Part shown: positions 1 through 11,650 of the stretch, piece by piece | Position numbering within the stretch: position 1 is the first letter of the stretch | How the letters are laid out: every line of letters starts with the position of its first letter | Source: Chamaecyparis obtusa | Lineage: Eukaryota; Streptophyta; Pinopsida; Cupressales; Cupressaceae | Reading direction: 5' to 3' | Assembly: GCA_027943335.1 (NCBI GenBank) | Contig: BSBK01002053.1 | Location: 992,001 to 1,056,000 of the forward strand | DNA: 64,000 nucleotides | Made by a program: the position numbers and the translations under genes | Notes under the pieces: generated by a model | Databases searched by the model: none | Told to the model about the DNA's origin: nothing | The model's input: the letters and a program-made list of their open reading frames with translations, nothing else

Positions 1-1606
1 GATTGGTGATAAGAACAAGTTTGTTAAATTAGTAAATTATGATGGAGGTGTTGTAAGGTTTGGGGACAATCTCCAAAAATCCATCATAGGAGTAGGATCC
101 ATCACTCTTGATGGAAAGACTAATACAGACAATGTACTACTTGTTGAAGGATTGAAACATAATTTTTTGAGTGTCAGATAGTTAATGGATAAAGAATTTA
201 AGTTAATTTTTGTTAATGGTAAATGCTTCATCAGAAGCAAGGAAGGAAAACTGATTGCTACTGGTTCAAAATCTAGAGGTAATGTCTTTGAAGTAAACAA
301 ATCTGGAGCCTCTTATTTTGTTGTGAACGTAGATGATAGTTGGTTATGGCATAGAAGATTTTGTCATGTTAATTTTGATAACATTGTGAAGGAAAGTATG
401 GCTAATGCAGTAAGAGATCTACCAAAGATTGTGAAACCTTATAACATTGTATGTAGAGAATGTGTTATGGGAAATCAAACTAAAAGAAATCATAAAAGAA
501 AAACATTTACATCAAAAGGGAAGTTGGATCTGGTACATACAGATCTATGTGGGCCTATAATAACAAAGTCATACTATGGTGAATGGTATTTTATACTCTT
601 TGTTGATGACTTTTCTAGAATGATGCGGGTTACTTATTTGAGAGAAAAATTAGAAGCATTTGATAAATTCAAGTTGTTTAAAGAAAAAGTAGAGAATGAA
701 TCAGGACTGAAAATAAAGTGTTTAAGATCAGATAGAGGTGGAGAGTTTACATCAGATTTATTCAATTCATACTATGAAGAGCATGGGATAAAAAGACAAA
801 CATCTACTCCTAGGACTCCACAACAGAATGGGATAGCAGAGCGAAGAAACATGACTATACTTGATGCTGCCAGGACAATGCTAATTGAAGGAAATATATC
901 TCATGTTCATTGGAGAGAGGCTATTGGAAGAACAATGTACACATTAAATAGAATTCAAATCAGAGAAGGTACAAGTAAGACTCCCTATGAACTATGGTTT
1001 GATCATACTCCTACTATAAAATATTTCAAAATTTTTGGTAGAAAATGTTATATCAAAAGGGATGATGAGATAGGGAAATTTGATGCTAGAAGTGATGAAG
1101 GTATCTTCCTTGGTTACTCTATTAAAAGCAAGGCATATAAATGTTTCAATCTAAGATTGAGGAATATGGTTGAAAGTAACAATCTAAGAATAGATGAGAA
1201 ATTTCAAATACAAGAAAGAATGTATGACAACAGTAAGATATCAGAGATAAAAGAAACCACTACTGCTATAGAAGAAGAAGAAATTTTTGAAGAAGAAAGT
1301 GAAAAAGACACTTGTAATACTGATACAAGCAAAACTATTGAGACTCTTAAGACTCCAAGGTATGTAAAAAATAACCATCTTGAAAATCAAATTATTGGAA
1401 ATACTAGTTAGGGAGTGCTAACTAGATCTAAAGTTAGATAATAAATTTGGTTGATTTCTCAAGTTGAGCCAAAAACTACAAATGAAGCCTTTAAAGATGA
1501 ATCTTGGATAAATTCCATGAAAGAAGAATTGGATCAGATAAAGAAAAATAATACTTGGTATTTGGTTCCAAGACCTAAAAATAAAAATGTTATAGGAACA
1601 AAATGG
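1..1606 (+). pseudogene. Copia A pol, first part: protease end, GAG-pre-integrase, integrase, start of RT
   Basis: The window opens in the end of the protease region. A TAG at 179-181 interrupts the conserved LLSV-x-QL segment. From 185 an open frame of 408 codons holds the GAG-pre-integrase motif WHRRFCHVNFDN, then the integrase core with all three acidic residues visible: D in VHTDLCGP, D in [10 protein letters not shown] in [11 protein letters not shown]. The frame ends in an acidic linker with a TAG at 1409-1411. The same frame continues to the RT start (ESWINSMKEELDQI, NVIGTKW), where element B interrupts it. RT resumes at 9942. Integrase is the best kept domain of this copy. Confidence 0.93.
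1602..1606. repeat. Target-site duplication of element B, left copy
   Basis: AATGG directly before the left LTR of B; the same five bases follow the right LTR at 9937-9941. The perfect match fixes B's borders and shows that it inserted into the Trp codon of A's RT. Confidence 0.95.
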
Positions 1607-2873
1607 TGTTGGAATTAGGAGATATAGGTACTGAGAGGGGAGGGGTGAATCAGTGCCTTCAAAACCTTACTTGTAAAACCTTTCTGATCTATAACTAAAT
1701 ACTGTAATAATCGATCAAAATAACTTGAATCTAATTGCATAAATCAATCATCTAGTTAACTTAAGAAAGTAAACAACATGAAATCAATATGACAATCACA
1801 TAACACAAGTATTTTGGTAACACAGAAACCCTTGTAAGAAGGTAAAAACTATGGTGGGGATGACACCCACAAATTCTTCACTACTACAGATAGAAAAGGT
1901 TTACCTATTAAGGCTACAATTTTTGATCACTTCTGGTGATCTTGCCCTATTAGGAGTAGCATATTAGATCAGCTAGATCTACCTATTAGCTAGATCTACC
2001 TAGTTATAGGATTTAACAACACCAAATGAAGTGTGTACTCGGTTAAGAGATTTATAAAAAGACTGTTAAGTCTACTCGGTTAAGAGATTTCACAAAACTC
2101 TATCACAATTGTCAGAAAGTAATAGGTAATTATTTGCTAGTTGACAACTCAATTGTCTGAAACAGATCTATAAATGCTCATCAAAATATCACCTTATCTA
2201 TGATGGTTCTCTACTCTGTTCTGCTTGGTAGCCTTGTTTGATTCTACTCAATAGCCTTGTCTGATTCTGCTCAATCTGATATCCTCTGTACTCTGTTCTG
2301 CTTGGTAAACTGATTGTCTTGAAGATAAGCAATTTCTTCAAGTGCTCCTTGATTCATATATATTAGTTCACCAACCTCATAAAAATGGTGCGAACATACA
2401 TAATATATAGTGTTATGTTTTTCCATCTTAGCAAAAATTAGGTTACAAAAATAATCATAACCCTAAGATCTACAATACAAAATAACCTAGATCAACTATT
2501 ATAATAAGATAAACATTACATTTAATGAGTATCTATTTACAATAAATGCTCCTCGATCTTGGTAAACCATTTTACAATCTGTTATAACCATTTGCATAGA
2601 ATAATGTGCCATTTCAGATTACTATGCCATTTTCTATGATCATCAATAAACACTGTATGATCTACTCGGTGTGTACTGTGATGCTCGATGTTTACTGACC
2701 ATCATTGTCAATGTCACTGGTGCTCGGTAAACTATGTGATGCTTGGTGTAAAGGCTTTACCAACTGCTCTGTCTTACTTCTAGTTACCGACTGTCTCAAT
2801 ATAAGTAACTGACCGACCTATTTACTATTCTTTGATACTAATGACAACCTTAAATGCTCAATAGAGATTAACA
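1607..2873 (-). repeat. Element B, LTR (downstream 3' LTR of the minus-strand element)
   Basis: 1,267 bases, starting TGTTGGAATTAGG and ending GAGATTAACA on the plus strand. Nearly collinear with 8724-9936. It has two short internal duplications absent from the partner: one near 1971-2005 (a repeated AGCTAGATCTACCTA segment) and one near 2045-2095 around a TACTCGGTTAAGAGATTT segment. CTCGGT motifs are scattered through it. Confidence 0.93.
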
Positions 2874-2890
2874 ATCTCCCCCTTTGGCAT
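2874..2890 (-). other. Polypurine tract of element B
   Basis: On the minus strand this reads ATGCCAAAGGGGGAGAT directly before the 3' LTR. It is the plus-strand primer site and matches the tracts of A (11639-11650) and F (49557-49571), which supports a copia origin for B. Confidence 0.88.
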
Positions 2891-3382
2891 TAGTATCAAA
2901 AATTTGAATGTATATAGACAAAATGTTTCTATATATTCCTTATGTCTCTGCCATATACATAACAAAAATTTTTAAGTATAAAAAGTACTCCCCCTCGGTG
3001 CATGCTCCCGGTAGTATGTAATATACATATCAAAGTATACTTATTTGGCATATACATGGTTTTCCCCCTTTTTGATAATAATGCCAAATGCAAAAAAAAT
3101 ATATAATGTATACTTACATCTTATCAAAAATGTGTGGATGGGTTTTCTGTATAGACTCCAAGAGGTTGTCCCACTCCTCTTTCAAGTTGGTAAGAGCAAT
3201 ATGCTCAAGACCGACTTATGCATGCATGTCAAAGATATTATCCAACACCAAAATCTCTGGTGTTGCTACAAGTTGCTCAGATTATGTACTTCCAAAATCT
3301 TCAGGTAAGGAATGAGTTCTTTTTGTAACTCTATAACCTAATCAGTGATAAGTGCTTCTTGTTTCCTTAAGTCTGTTATCAA
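2891..3382 (-). other. Element B 3' untranslated stretch
   Basis: Between the end of the large ORF and the purine tract. It is T/A-rich, with many stops in all frames and some CTCGG-type motifs. I see no domain; the short plus-strand ORFs here are chance. Confidence 0.6.
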
Positions 3383-6300
3383 CTACTGGAGTTCTTGAAC
3401 TCGGTTAATATGCTTTAAGAAAGTAGTTGGCTTGGTGATAGCTGCTTGTGTACTCAACTTTATCTCTTCTTCTAAACCTTTTATCTTTTCACTGACTTCT
3501 ACAGTGAAGGTTTCTAAAGTACAAAGCTTGATTAGAAGTTGATAGATTATCTGGGTGATAGATTTTACCTCGGTAATGACCGTAGATAATTTTACCTTTT
3601 TTAGTACTACTTCTGTGCTTATCCTTTCTACCAATTTGGTTTGAATCTTTGATTCTACCCTTTCTTCTATTCTTTTGTCTGCATCTATATTAGGGGCATT
3701 GATTTTGTTGGCGAGAGTGGCAAGTTGATCTATGATGGGAGTATTCTCATCAATATTTGTTTTTGGTACTATTTGTTGTAGAATATCCCATACATCATTT
3801 AACACTTCTTTGCATTTGTTTTCTTGCCTTAACTTTTCTTGTGCCGCTTTCCTTGAACATAACTCCCCATACCTACTTAGTTCCTTAGGGCTTAGGGTCC
3901 TCAGGTCACATTCTAGTATAATGATAACTTCATCAATGGTGACTGGCCCTTTGGCTTTCTTCTTCTTCTTCTTCTTTTGGGCAAGAGGTGACTTCTTCTC
4001 ACTTATGACAATAGCTTTTTCTTCACTTCTTGGAGTATCTTTCCCAGTTGACACTATATGCTCCTTCTTCTTCTCCTTGGTAGATGGCGTGGGAGTCTCA
4101 GTTGTAGTGCTAGGTGGGTTCACCTTAGTTGACTTGGTTTCTTTTGGTTCCTTTGTTTCAGTAGATTGCACCTCTAGTTTTTTAGGCTCATTTGTATTTG
4201 CAGGTTGTTCGGGTGCTTGAATCTCAGTAGTATCTTTATTTGGCTTAGGATAAGGTACATCAGGTTGTACTTGTGAAATTATTTTAACTACCTCTACAAG
4301 TACAAGTAGCTCACCTGATAATGATGTGAGCACACTAGCAATGTCTAATACTTCATCTTTATATGGTGCAATTGTCACATCTTCATCATCCTCATCATCA
4401 GGATCACCGTTAGTGATGTCCTCAATGAGTGCATCATCATCCATTTTCTTTTGCAAGTGGATCTTAACTTGATCTGGTGCATCCTATGAAATTTTGATTT
4501 CTTCCTTTTGTTCTGTGATATCAATTACCTCAGTAACTGATATACTGATGTCTTCTATTTTCTTACCTTTGTTATCATCAATGAAAATACCTTTATCTTT
4601 TGAACTGTGTCTCTTCTTAGAAATTTTCAGGAATGCTACCTATTCATCTTTCTCTTCTACTTTCAAAATTGATGTCCATAGAGAATCACATATGACATCC
4701 ATATCATCCACATTCTCATCCATGATCTGCATTGATCTATTCTTGACTAGAAATCTAGCCTGATACTTTGTCATGTATTCACTTACCACAACATAGCTAA
4801 AGTGTGAGGCTACACGGCCTAGTGATTGTTCTCTTTTCCTTTTCTCTGTATCTAGTGCAATAGCCCATCTCTCACTTATTCTGTCATCAAGTTCTTTTGG
4901 CAATTGACATGCAAATTCCCTCGATACTCTCTTGAATTTTATCATCATTTGGACGATAGCATGTTCTATCTTTTTTTTGTCCTCAATTGACATTTTTCCA
5001 AATTTGCCTATGCTTGGATATATAAGATTTCCATTCTCAATTATATCTTCAATAATTTCTTCTATAGTACTTTCCCTGTTACAAACTAACTTGAATTGAT
5101 CAGGATCATTTTCAGTTTCTGTATCCTCTAGATCTTCCTTATTTCTTATGTATTTCCTCTTTTTCTTCGATGGCTCAGCTACCTTCTTGTTCTTTCTCTT
5201 TATGTATTTCTTCATTGGTGTAGTTGCTCTTCTTTTTTCTACTTTAATTACTTCTTCTTTCTTGGTGGATTGTGCAACAGTTGATGAACGTGTCTTCATT
5301 CCTTCTGGTTTTGGTAGTTGAATTTCCTCTTCATCATTGGTGGGAGGAACCAGTGTGTGATCCTTTTCTTTGTCTGACTCAGTCTCCTCACTATCATAGG
5401 GATTGTCAGCCAACTATAAATGACCTTTGGTTGCCTCATCAACTGGTGACTCCTTAGGTGAGTTAGATACATTTCCATATTTTACTGAGAGATCTTTTCT
5501 CATTTTCTTTGCTCTTCTAGACATTTTTCTGATCTTTATGTCCATTGTGATTCTAGACTTAGCTTCTTCATATACACCAAAACTACTGGCAGTGATGTCT
5601 ATCGGTAATGCCAGCAATGCATTAATAGATTTCAAAGAGAAATCATGATTCATTTCATATCCCATCAGTGCTAGCCATTTTTTTCTTGATTCTACTGCCT
5701 TTATCATTGAGTGGTCTGTGCTTACCACAAAGCATATGTCATTTTAAAATTTACCTACTAATTCCCTTGGAATTCTACTCCTTTGTTGCATTTTTGTTTG
5801 AAACTCCTTGAAATATGCATTGAATTCCTTGTTTAGGTTGTCTCCTAGACTTTTCATCATTTCACCAATTTGTGCAGTTATTGGTTTGTCTGATTGCCAG
5901 TTTACTTTACCGATACCTGGTACATATTTTTGTAGATAGAGAAATGTACAGACAAGTAGTGATCCATACTTACATGTATTGGACTTCTTTTCTTTTATTT
6001 TCTTCACGTTGTCATGCAGTTGGTGTAGTAGTAGCTCGGCAAGAACAACTTGGTGATCTTTCTTCACAATTTTGTAAGCCATGTCCATAGTGCTGCAAGG
6101 TACACTATTCGGTCTGCTTGATTGGAATATCTTGTACCTGATGACATGAGCTACAAATTTTACTGTTGGATCTTTGATAGTTGTAATTTTCAGTGCCCTA
6201 CCATCCCATTGAGCTCTAGTGTTCTTTTCTACATTGGGATGAGATGAACTTCGAAAGGCTTTGGCTTTGTCAGTTGTAGGGTATCTAGTAACCCTACTGA

Positions 6301-6715
6301 TAATCTTCTTAGTGACCTCAATAAGTTTATCTAACCAAAATTTTCCATCATGAAATCTACTTAGCATGATTCTTATGCAGTCATTGTAGAAGGATTGCAG
6401 GAAGTATGTGAAACACCATAACCCTGACTCCTCAATCTTCTTGTATTCGGATATAATCTTACCTTCTGGTCCATAGACTTGTTGATAAGCTACAATGGTC
6501 TCAAAATAACATACTTCACCAATCTTGCAGTGAATGTAGGTCCTAACATCTTTTGTTAACAAAACCCTATCCGAAATGCTAGAAAATGTGCCCATATCAT
6601 CTATTTGTGTTGTGACCTTGGAATGAGGTTTGAATTTTTCTTCGGCAAAGTGTGCCCTAACAATTAATTCTACTTCCTCCTCAATATTTTGTGATTTTCT
6701 TACGGTTGATGTCAA
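3383..6715 (-). pseudogene. Element B large ORF of unknown function, about 1,110 codons with stops
   Basis: Four open segments (6715-5744, 5728-5414, 5413-4640, 4456-3383) all lie in the same minus-strand frame, separated only by stop codons, so they are one ancestral frame. Residues 1 to about 320 look globular: an FLQSFYNDCIRIML segment, a hydrophobic KYGSLLVCTFLYLQ segment and conserved-looking aromatics. The rest is highly charged: a Lys/Arg-rich stretch with KKRKYIRNK (nuclear-signal-like), acidic runs, Pro/Thr/Lys-rich low complexity and a coiled-coil-like C-terminus. The first residue is encoded by TTG, so the original ATG is lost or elsewhere. No pol or env motif is visible and I do not recognise the family. 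It sits in the env-like position, downstream of gag. Confidence 0.75.
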
Positions 6716-7257
6716 TGCCTAAATTGTTTCTAGGGTTTCGACAAACAATAGATAACCAATGTTTGGTAGGCAAATGAACTTACTAGTTATCGTCGGTTCA
6801 ATCTATAGTAGCTTTGAATCTTTTCTGAAAATATTTAGCTCAAACTCTTCTTTGTGAGATCTCCTTTCTTCGAAATTGCAATGTAACAATGAACTTTGTT
6901 TCCGTGTATTTATAGGTTTTTTGATATTCCTGCTCACACTTTGATGCATTAAATGTGTGACCTAACTTTCAGTACAAAATGACTGTCAGCTCGGTAATGT
7001 CTACAATATCTTTTGCTTAGTTAACATAGAATTTCTTCATCAATTTGCACTGTTGTCAGTTAACCTTGTATAGTGATTACCGACGAGTAACCAACTCATG
7101 TTTCTTCTTTTACTGACTAAATGACATTTGTAAACTTATAACATAAACCATGGTGCATCTTTATTCATGTAGATTTGGTATTTGTACATCATATATAAGG
7201 AACTGTATGTAAAATGTGTTTATTTAAAATGTCAATTCCATAAATACCTTTGTCATC
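6716..7257 (-). other. Element B spacer and leader upstream of the large ORF
   Basis: No coding frame is visible here. Read on the minus strand it holds a TATAAATA box and then a purine-rich leader of about 190 bases containing CGAAACCCTAG, a motif common in plant 5' leaders. This looks like an internal promoter for the downstream ORF, unusual for an LTR element, whose genes are normally read from the LTR. Confidence 0.55.
6907..6914 (-). promoter_or_regulatory. TATA-like box before element B's large ORF
   Basis: TATAAATA on the minus strand (context ACCTATAAATACACGG), about 190 bases before the first codon of the large ORF. The match is good, but use as a promoter is inference. Confidence 0.45.
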
Positions 7258-8709
7258 TTAAGTGGAGGTACCAATGTCACCCAATCCAGTGGACGAGGTT
7301 TCACCGATAGTGTTACTTGACTCAAAATTCTCATTAGATGCCTTCTTCCACATTGTGTTCCTTAACTTTGTAATATCTACAATGTTATATCCACTCTCAA
7401 ATATATGGTTTTCATTAGGTGCTTAGTCTTTGTAGTTCTTTCTTACATGACTGACCTTGTGATAGTGCATACATGCCATTCCTGCATTTGTCCAATTTCT
7501 TGATTGTCCAATCCGACTCTTTCTATAATAGTTTGCTGCAATATGTCCATACTGACCACATGTAGTACAATTAGTCCATGTATTATAATCCCAAACATAT
7601 GAGTTACCTTGTCTCTTCAGTTGATATGGCTTTCATTGTTGTTTCTCTTTAGGTTTCCAGACTTGTTTCATTTTTGCCTTGTAGTCCCTTGCAGTGTGTC
7701 CATGCTTATTACAAGTATAGCATATTTTCTCCTTAGTAGTATTATTAGCAATGTCATTCTTCTTAGCTCTACATTCATAAGTTGGATGTCCAAACTTCCC
7801 ATGGTAATAACAATATCCATTGAACTTAGGAATGACAGGAGGTTTACCTTGTGCTTTGCTTCTGCACACATTAGATGTATGTCCTACTTTTCCATAGTGG
7901 TAACATATCATCACTTTAGGTTTCTAAGTTTGATTGTTGTTGACTTTTTCATCTTGTTGTGATGATTCTCTTTCACCGGTGTAGCCTATACCAGCTCTGC
8001 TTCTGAATCTCCTCTGATTAGTCAGGAAATCATCAATCTTTTTAGAGCTGTCCTCAGCTATCTTCACATTTCATTGCATTATTTTGTGTCTTTATTTCAT
8101 TTCTCAAATTTTCATTATCTTCTCTAAGTATTGCAACATCTTCAAGTCTTCTTGATAATTCTCCATTTACTCGGTTCATTTCTTGATTAACTGTCATCAT
8201 CTGATTTGATACTTGGAAGTGACAATTAGTGAGTCTCTGTATTTCACTTTCTTTTGCTTGAAGTTGTTCAGTCATCAGTCTTCGATCTTCAATAGCTAGA
8301 TTCTGATCTTGTTTATCTTTTCTAGCATTGTTCATGATTTCCACCATTCTCACCATTTGAGATTCATGACCAATTTGATGTGCTTTCACTTGCTTAGATA
8401 GATGCTAATTATTTTTAGATAACTCAGTGATTATGCTTTCAGATTTGTCAGAGATTCTTCCAAAGCTTGATCTAATATGATCAAATATTTCATCAATAGG
8501 TTCTTCATGATAACTAATTTCATTCAACTAAATTGCAAGGTTCTTCCTATCAACCAGCAATTTCTTCAGTTCTTCCTTGGCTTGTTTATACTATTCCACA
8601 AACATCTATATTTGTATCTTCTGATTCTCAATAGTCTTGTCAAGTTTGTATCTCTCTGTGACTTAGATCTTTACCCTTTAGTGGTTAGACTATTGAACAA
8701 GAGAACTAA
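7258..8709 (-). pseudogene. Element B gag-like region: coiled coil plus degenerate zinc knuckles
   Basis: It begins just inside the primer site. The first part (about 8600-8054) encodes a long heptad-rich helix (ESEIQRLTNCHFQVSNQM; RRLEDVAILREDNENLRNEI). After a linker come five knuckle-like motifs between 7914 and 7440: CYHYGKVGHTSNVC, CYYHGKFGHPTYEC, CYTCNKHGHTARDY, CTTCGQYGHIAANY and CMHYHKVSHVRKNY. None keeps all four C-C-H-C ligands; Tyr or His stands where Cys is expected. The frame ends in a Ser/Thr-rich tail near 7258. A typical copia capsid domain is not visible, so the RNA-binding half may be all that remains. Several stops break it. Confidence 0.7.
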
Positions 8710-8722
8710 GCTCTGATATCAA
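8710..8722 (-). other. Primer binding site of element B (tRNA-iMet type)
   Basis: The minus strand reads TTGATATCAGAGC next to the LTR. It differs by one base from the usual TTGGTATCAGAGC complementary to initiator tRNA-Met. It sets the direction of the element. Confidence 0.88.
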
Positions 8723-8723
8723 T

Positions 8724-9936
8724 TGTTGGAATTAGGATAGATAGGTACTAAGAGGGGAGGGGTGAATCAGTGCCTTCAAAACCTTACTTGTAAAACCTTT
8801 CTGATCTATAATTGAATACTGTAATAACCGATCAAAATAACTTGAATCTAATTGCATAAATAAATCATCTAGTTAACTTAAGAAAGTAAACAACATGAAA
8901 TCAATATGACAATCACATAACACAAGTATTTTGGTAATGCAGAAACCCTTGTAAGAAGGTAAAAACTACGGTGGGGATGACACCCACAAATTCTTCACTA
9001 CTACAGATAGAAAAGGTTTTCCTGTTAAGGCTACAAGTTTTGATCACTTCTAGTGATCTTACCCTATTAGGAGTAACATATTAGATCAGCTAGATCTACC
9101 TAGTTATAGGATTTAACAACACCAAATGAAGTGTGTACTTGGTTAAGAGATTTCACAAAACTCTATCACAATTGTCAAAAAGTAATAGGTAATTATCTAC
9201 TAGTTGAAAACTCAATTGTTTGAAACATATCTATAAATGCTCATCAAAATATCACCTTATCTGTGATGGTTCTCTACTTTGTTTTGCTTGGTAGCCTTGT
9301 CTAATTCTGCTCGGTAGGGTTGTCTGATTCTGCTCAATCTGATATCCTCTGTACTCTATTATGCTCAGTAAACTAATTTTCTTGAAGATAGGCAATGTCT
9401 TCAAGTGATCCTTGATTCATATATATTAGTTCACCAACCTCATAAAAATGGTGCGAACATACATAATATATAGTGTTCTATTTTGCTGCCTTAGCAAAAA
9501 TTAGGTTACAAAAATAATCATAACCCTAAGATCTACGGTACAAAATAACCTAGATCAACTATTATAATAAGATAAATATTACATTTAATGAGTATCTATT
9601 TACAATAAATGCTCCTCAATCTTGGTAAACCATTTTATGATCTGTTATAACCATTTGCATAGAATAATGTGCCATTTCAGATTACTATGCCATTTTTTAT
9701 GATCATCGGTAAACACTGTATGATCTACTCAGTGTGTACTGTGATGCTCAGTGTTTACTGACTGTCAGTGTTGGTGTTGTTGGTGCTCGGTAAACTGTGT
9801 GATGCTCGGTGTAAAGGCTTTACCAACTACTCTGTCTTACTTCTAGTTAATGACTGTCTTAATATAAGTAACCGACCGACCTGTTTACTATTCTTTGATA
9901 CTAATGACAACCTTAAATTCTCAATAGAGATTAACA
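8724..9936 (-). repeat. Element B, LTR (upstream 5' LTR of the minus-strand element)
   Basis: 1,213 bases beginning TGTTGGAATTAGG and ending GAGATTAACA on the plus strand. It lacks the two short duplications of the partner LTR. Differences from the partner are mostly transitions, many at CG sites in CTCGGT motifs. Confidence 0.93.
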
Positions 9937-9941
9937 AATGG
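9937..9941. repeat. Target-site duplication of element B, right copy
   Basis: AATGG, identical to 1602-1606. Copia A RT resumes directly after it. Confidence 0.95.
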
Positions 9942-11334
9942 GTCTTTAAAAACAAAATGGATGAAGAAGGAATAGTTGTAAGGAAAAAAGCACTATTAGT
10001 GTGTAAGGGATACTCACAACAAGAAGGCATAGACTTTGAAGAAACATTTGCTCTTGTTGCTAGAATAGAGGTAGTAAGATTATTCCTATCTTATACTATA
10101 CACAAAAAATTCAAAGTGTATCAGATGAATGTTAAATCTACATTTATGAATGGAGATCTTGAAGAAGAAGTATACATAGAACAACTAGATGGATTTCCTC
10201 TATGCGAAGATAAAGACATGGTGTGCAAATTGAAGAAAGCCCTGTATGGGTTGAAGAAAGCTCCTAGGGCTTGGTATGAAAGGTTGGACAAGTATCTACT
10301 TGGACTTGGATTTAGAAAAGGTAATGTAGATAGTAATTTGTATTTAAAAACTACCGAAGATGGAATCCTAATAGTAGAATTATTTGTGGATGACATTATC
10401 TTTGGAGGTAACGATGATCTATGTAAGAAGTTTTCTAAAGAAATAGAAAGTGAATTTGAGATGTCCATGATAGGTGAAATGAAATTCTTTCTTGGACTAC
10501 AAATAAGTCAAAATGAGAATGAAATTTTCATTTCCCAAATTAACTATCTCAAAGAATTGCTCAAGAAATTTGGAATGGGAGATTGTAAACAAGTAGGAAC
10601 ACCTATGGTAACTGGCAATAAGCTAACAATTGATGATGAATCAAAATGTGTTTTTCAGACTTTGTATAGATCAATGGTTGGAGGGCTACAATATTTGACT
10701 CACACTAGACTAGATATTGCTAATGTTATTGAAATTGTGGCTAGATATTAGGTAGAACCTAAAGAGACACATCTAGCTATTGTGAAAAGGATACTGAGGT
10801 ATCTCAGAGGAACCATAGACTATGGTTTATGGTATGTCCAAAATGATAGCTTTGACCTTCATGCCTATACTGATGCTAATTGGGTAGGAAATACTGATGA
10901 CAAAAAAAATACTAGTGGTGGTGCATTTTTCCTTGGGAAAAAGTTGGTTTCTTGGCTAAGAAAGAAATAAGATTGTATAGCATAGTCTACTACTGAATCA
11001 GAGTATGTTACTGTTGCTATAAATTGCACTCAGATTATTTGGATGAAACAAATGTTGATAGACATTGGAATAACTTTTGAAGAGATTGTGGTTATCCATT
11101 GTAACAACACCAATATAGTAAACATGTCAAATAATTCAGTGATGCATTCCAAAACTAAACATATTTCTATCAAGTATCACTTCTTGAGAGACAAGGTGGC
11201 ACAAAAAGAAATCAAATTAGAATATATCAGTACAAAAGAGTAGATTGCAGATATCTTCGCAAAGCCACTACCAAAAGATACCTTTGAATATCTTAGAGGT
11301 ATGCTAGGGGTTCAGGTCCCTCCTAGTCAGAACT
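9942..11334 (+). pseudogene. Copia A pol, second part: RT and RNase H
   Basis: This continues the RT broken at 1606. Visible motifs: [49 protein letters not shown] (polymerase active site), FFLGLQIS and TKHISIKYHF. The first RT catalytic Asp (usually QMDVKSAF) is Asn here. RNase H follows with YTDANW, an S-E-Y segment and HCNNTNIVN, where CDN is usual, so a second acidic residue is lost. Stops occur at 10749-10751 (TAG after ARY), 10968-10970, near 10985 and near 11241. The frame ends about 11334, after LRGMLGVQVPPSQN. Confidence 0.92.
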
Positions 11335-11650
11335 AAAGGATGCAGAGGTGCATCAATCCAGAGGTATTCAGAGCCTTATCACTATCTGGACTGGTTGCAG
11401 GAATCTACTCCTCATGGGGAGTGATCATGGGAGAAAGTTTATTTGTGAAGGCAGCCAAAAGAATCATGGTTTATCTGCGAAGGCAGCCAAAAGAATCATG
11501 GCACCCTTTGCCATTTTTGTCAAAGGGAGAGTGTTTCTATGAGAAAATCCTCACTATATCAGGAGATTGTTCAGTTAAAGGACTTTTGGATTGATACAAC
11601 TTTGGGATAAGATTTTCCCATATGTTGACATCAATGCCAAAGGGGGAGAT
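11335..11650 (+). other. Copia A 3' untranslated region with a short duplication and polypurine tract
   Basis: Noncoding stretch after pol. A 32-base-period duplication repeats GAAGGCAGCCAAAAGAATCA at 11447 and 11479. The region ends in CAATGCCAAAGGGGGAGAT (tract at 11639-11650) against the 3' LTR. Confidence 0.75.

Larger units (their letters stand above)
1607..9936 (-). mobile_element. Element B: pol-less LTR retrotransposon carrying a large unknown ORF
   Basis: Two LTRs (1607-2873 and 8724-9936) flank about 5.85 kb and are bounded by perfect AATGG duplications. The tRNA-iMet-like primer site lies next to the right LTR and the purine tract next to the left LTR, so the element reads on the minus strand. 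Its LTR ends and purine tract match those of copia elements A and F. No protease, integrase, RT or RNase H motif is seen on either strand. Reading 5' to 3': coiled-coil plus zinc-knuckle gag-like region (8709-7258), a gap with a TATA-like box, then an ORF of about 1,110 codons (6715-3383). It probably depended on a copia partner for mobilisation. Confidence 0.9.

Noticed and set aside
3732..4220. Plus-strand ORF of 162 codons, rich in Phe and Ser
   Set aside because: It is the antisense of the Glu/Lys-rich part of B's large minus-strand ORF; the composition is a shadow effect.
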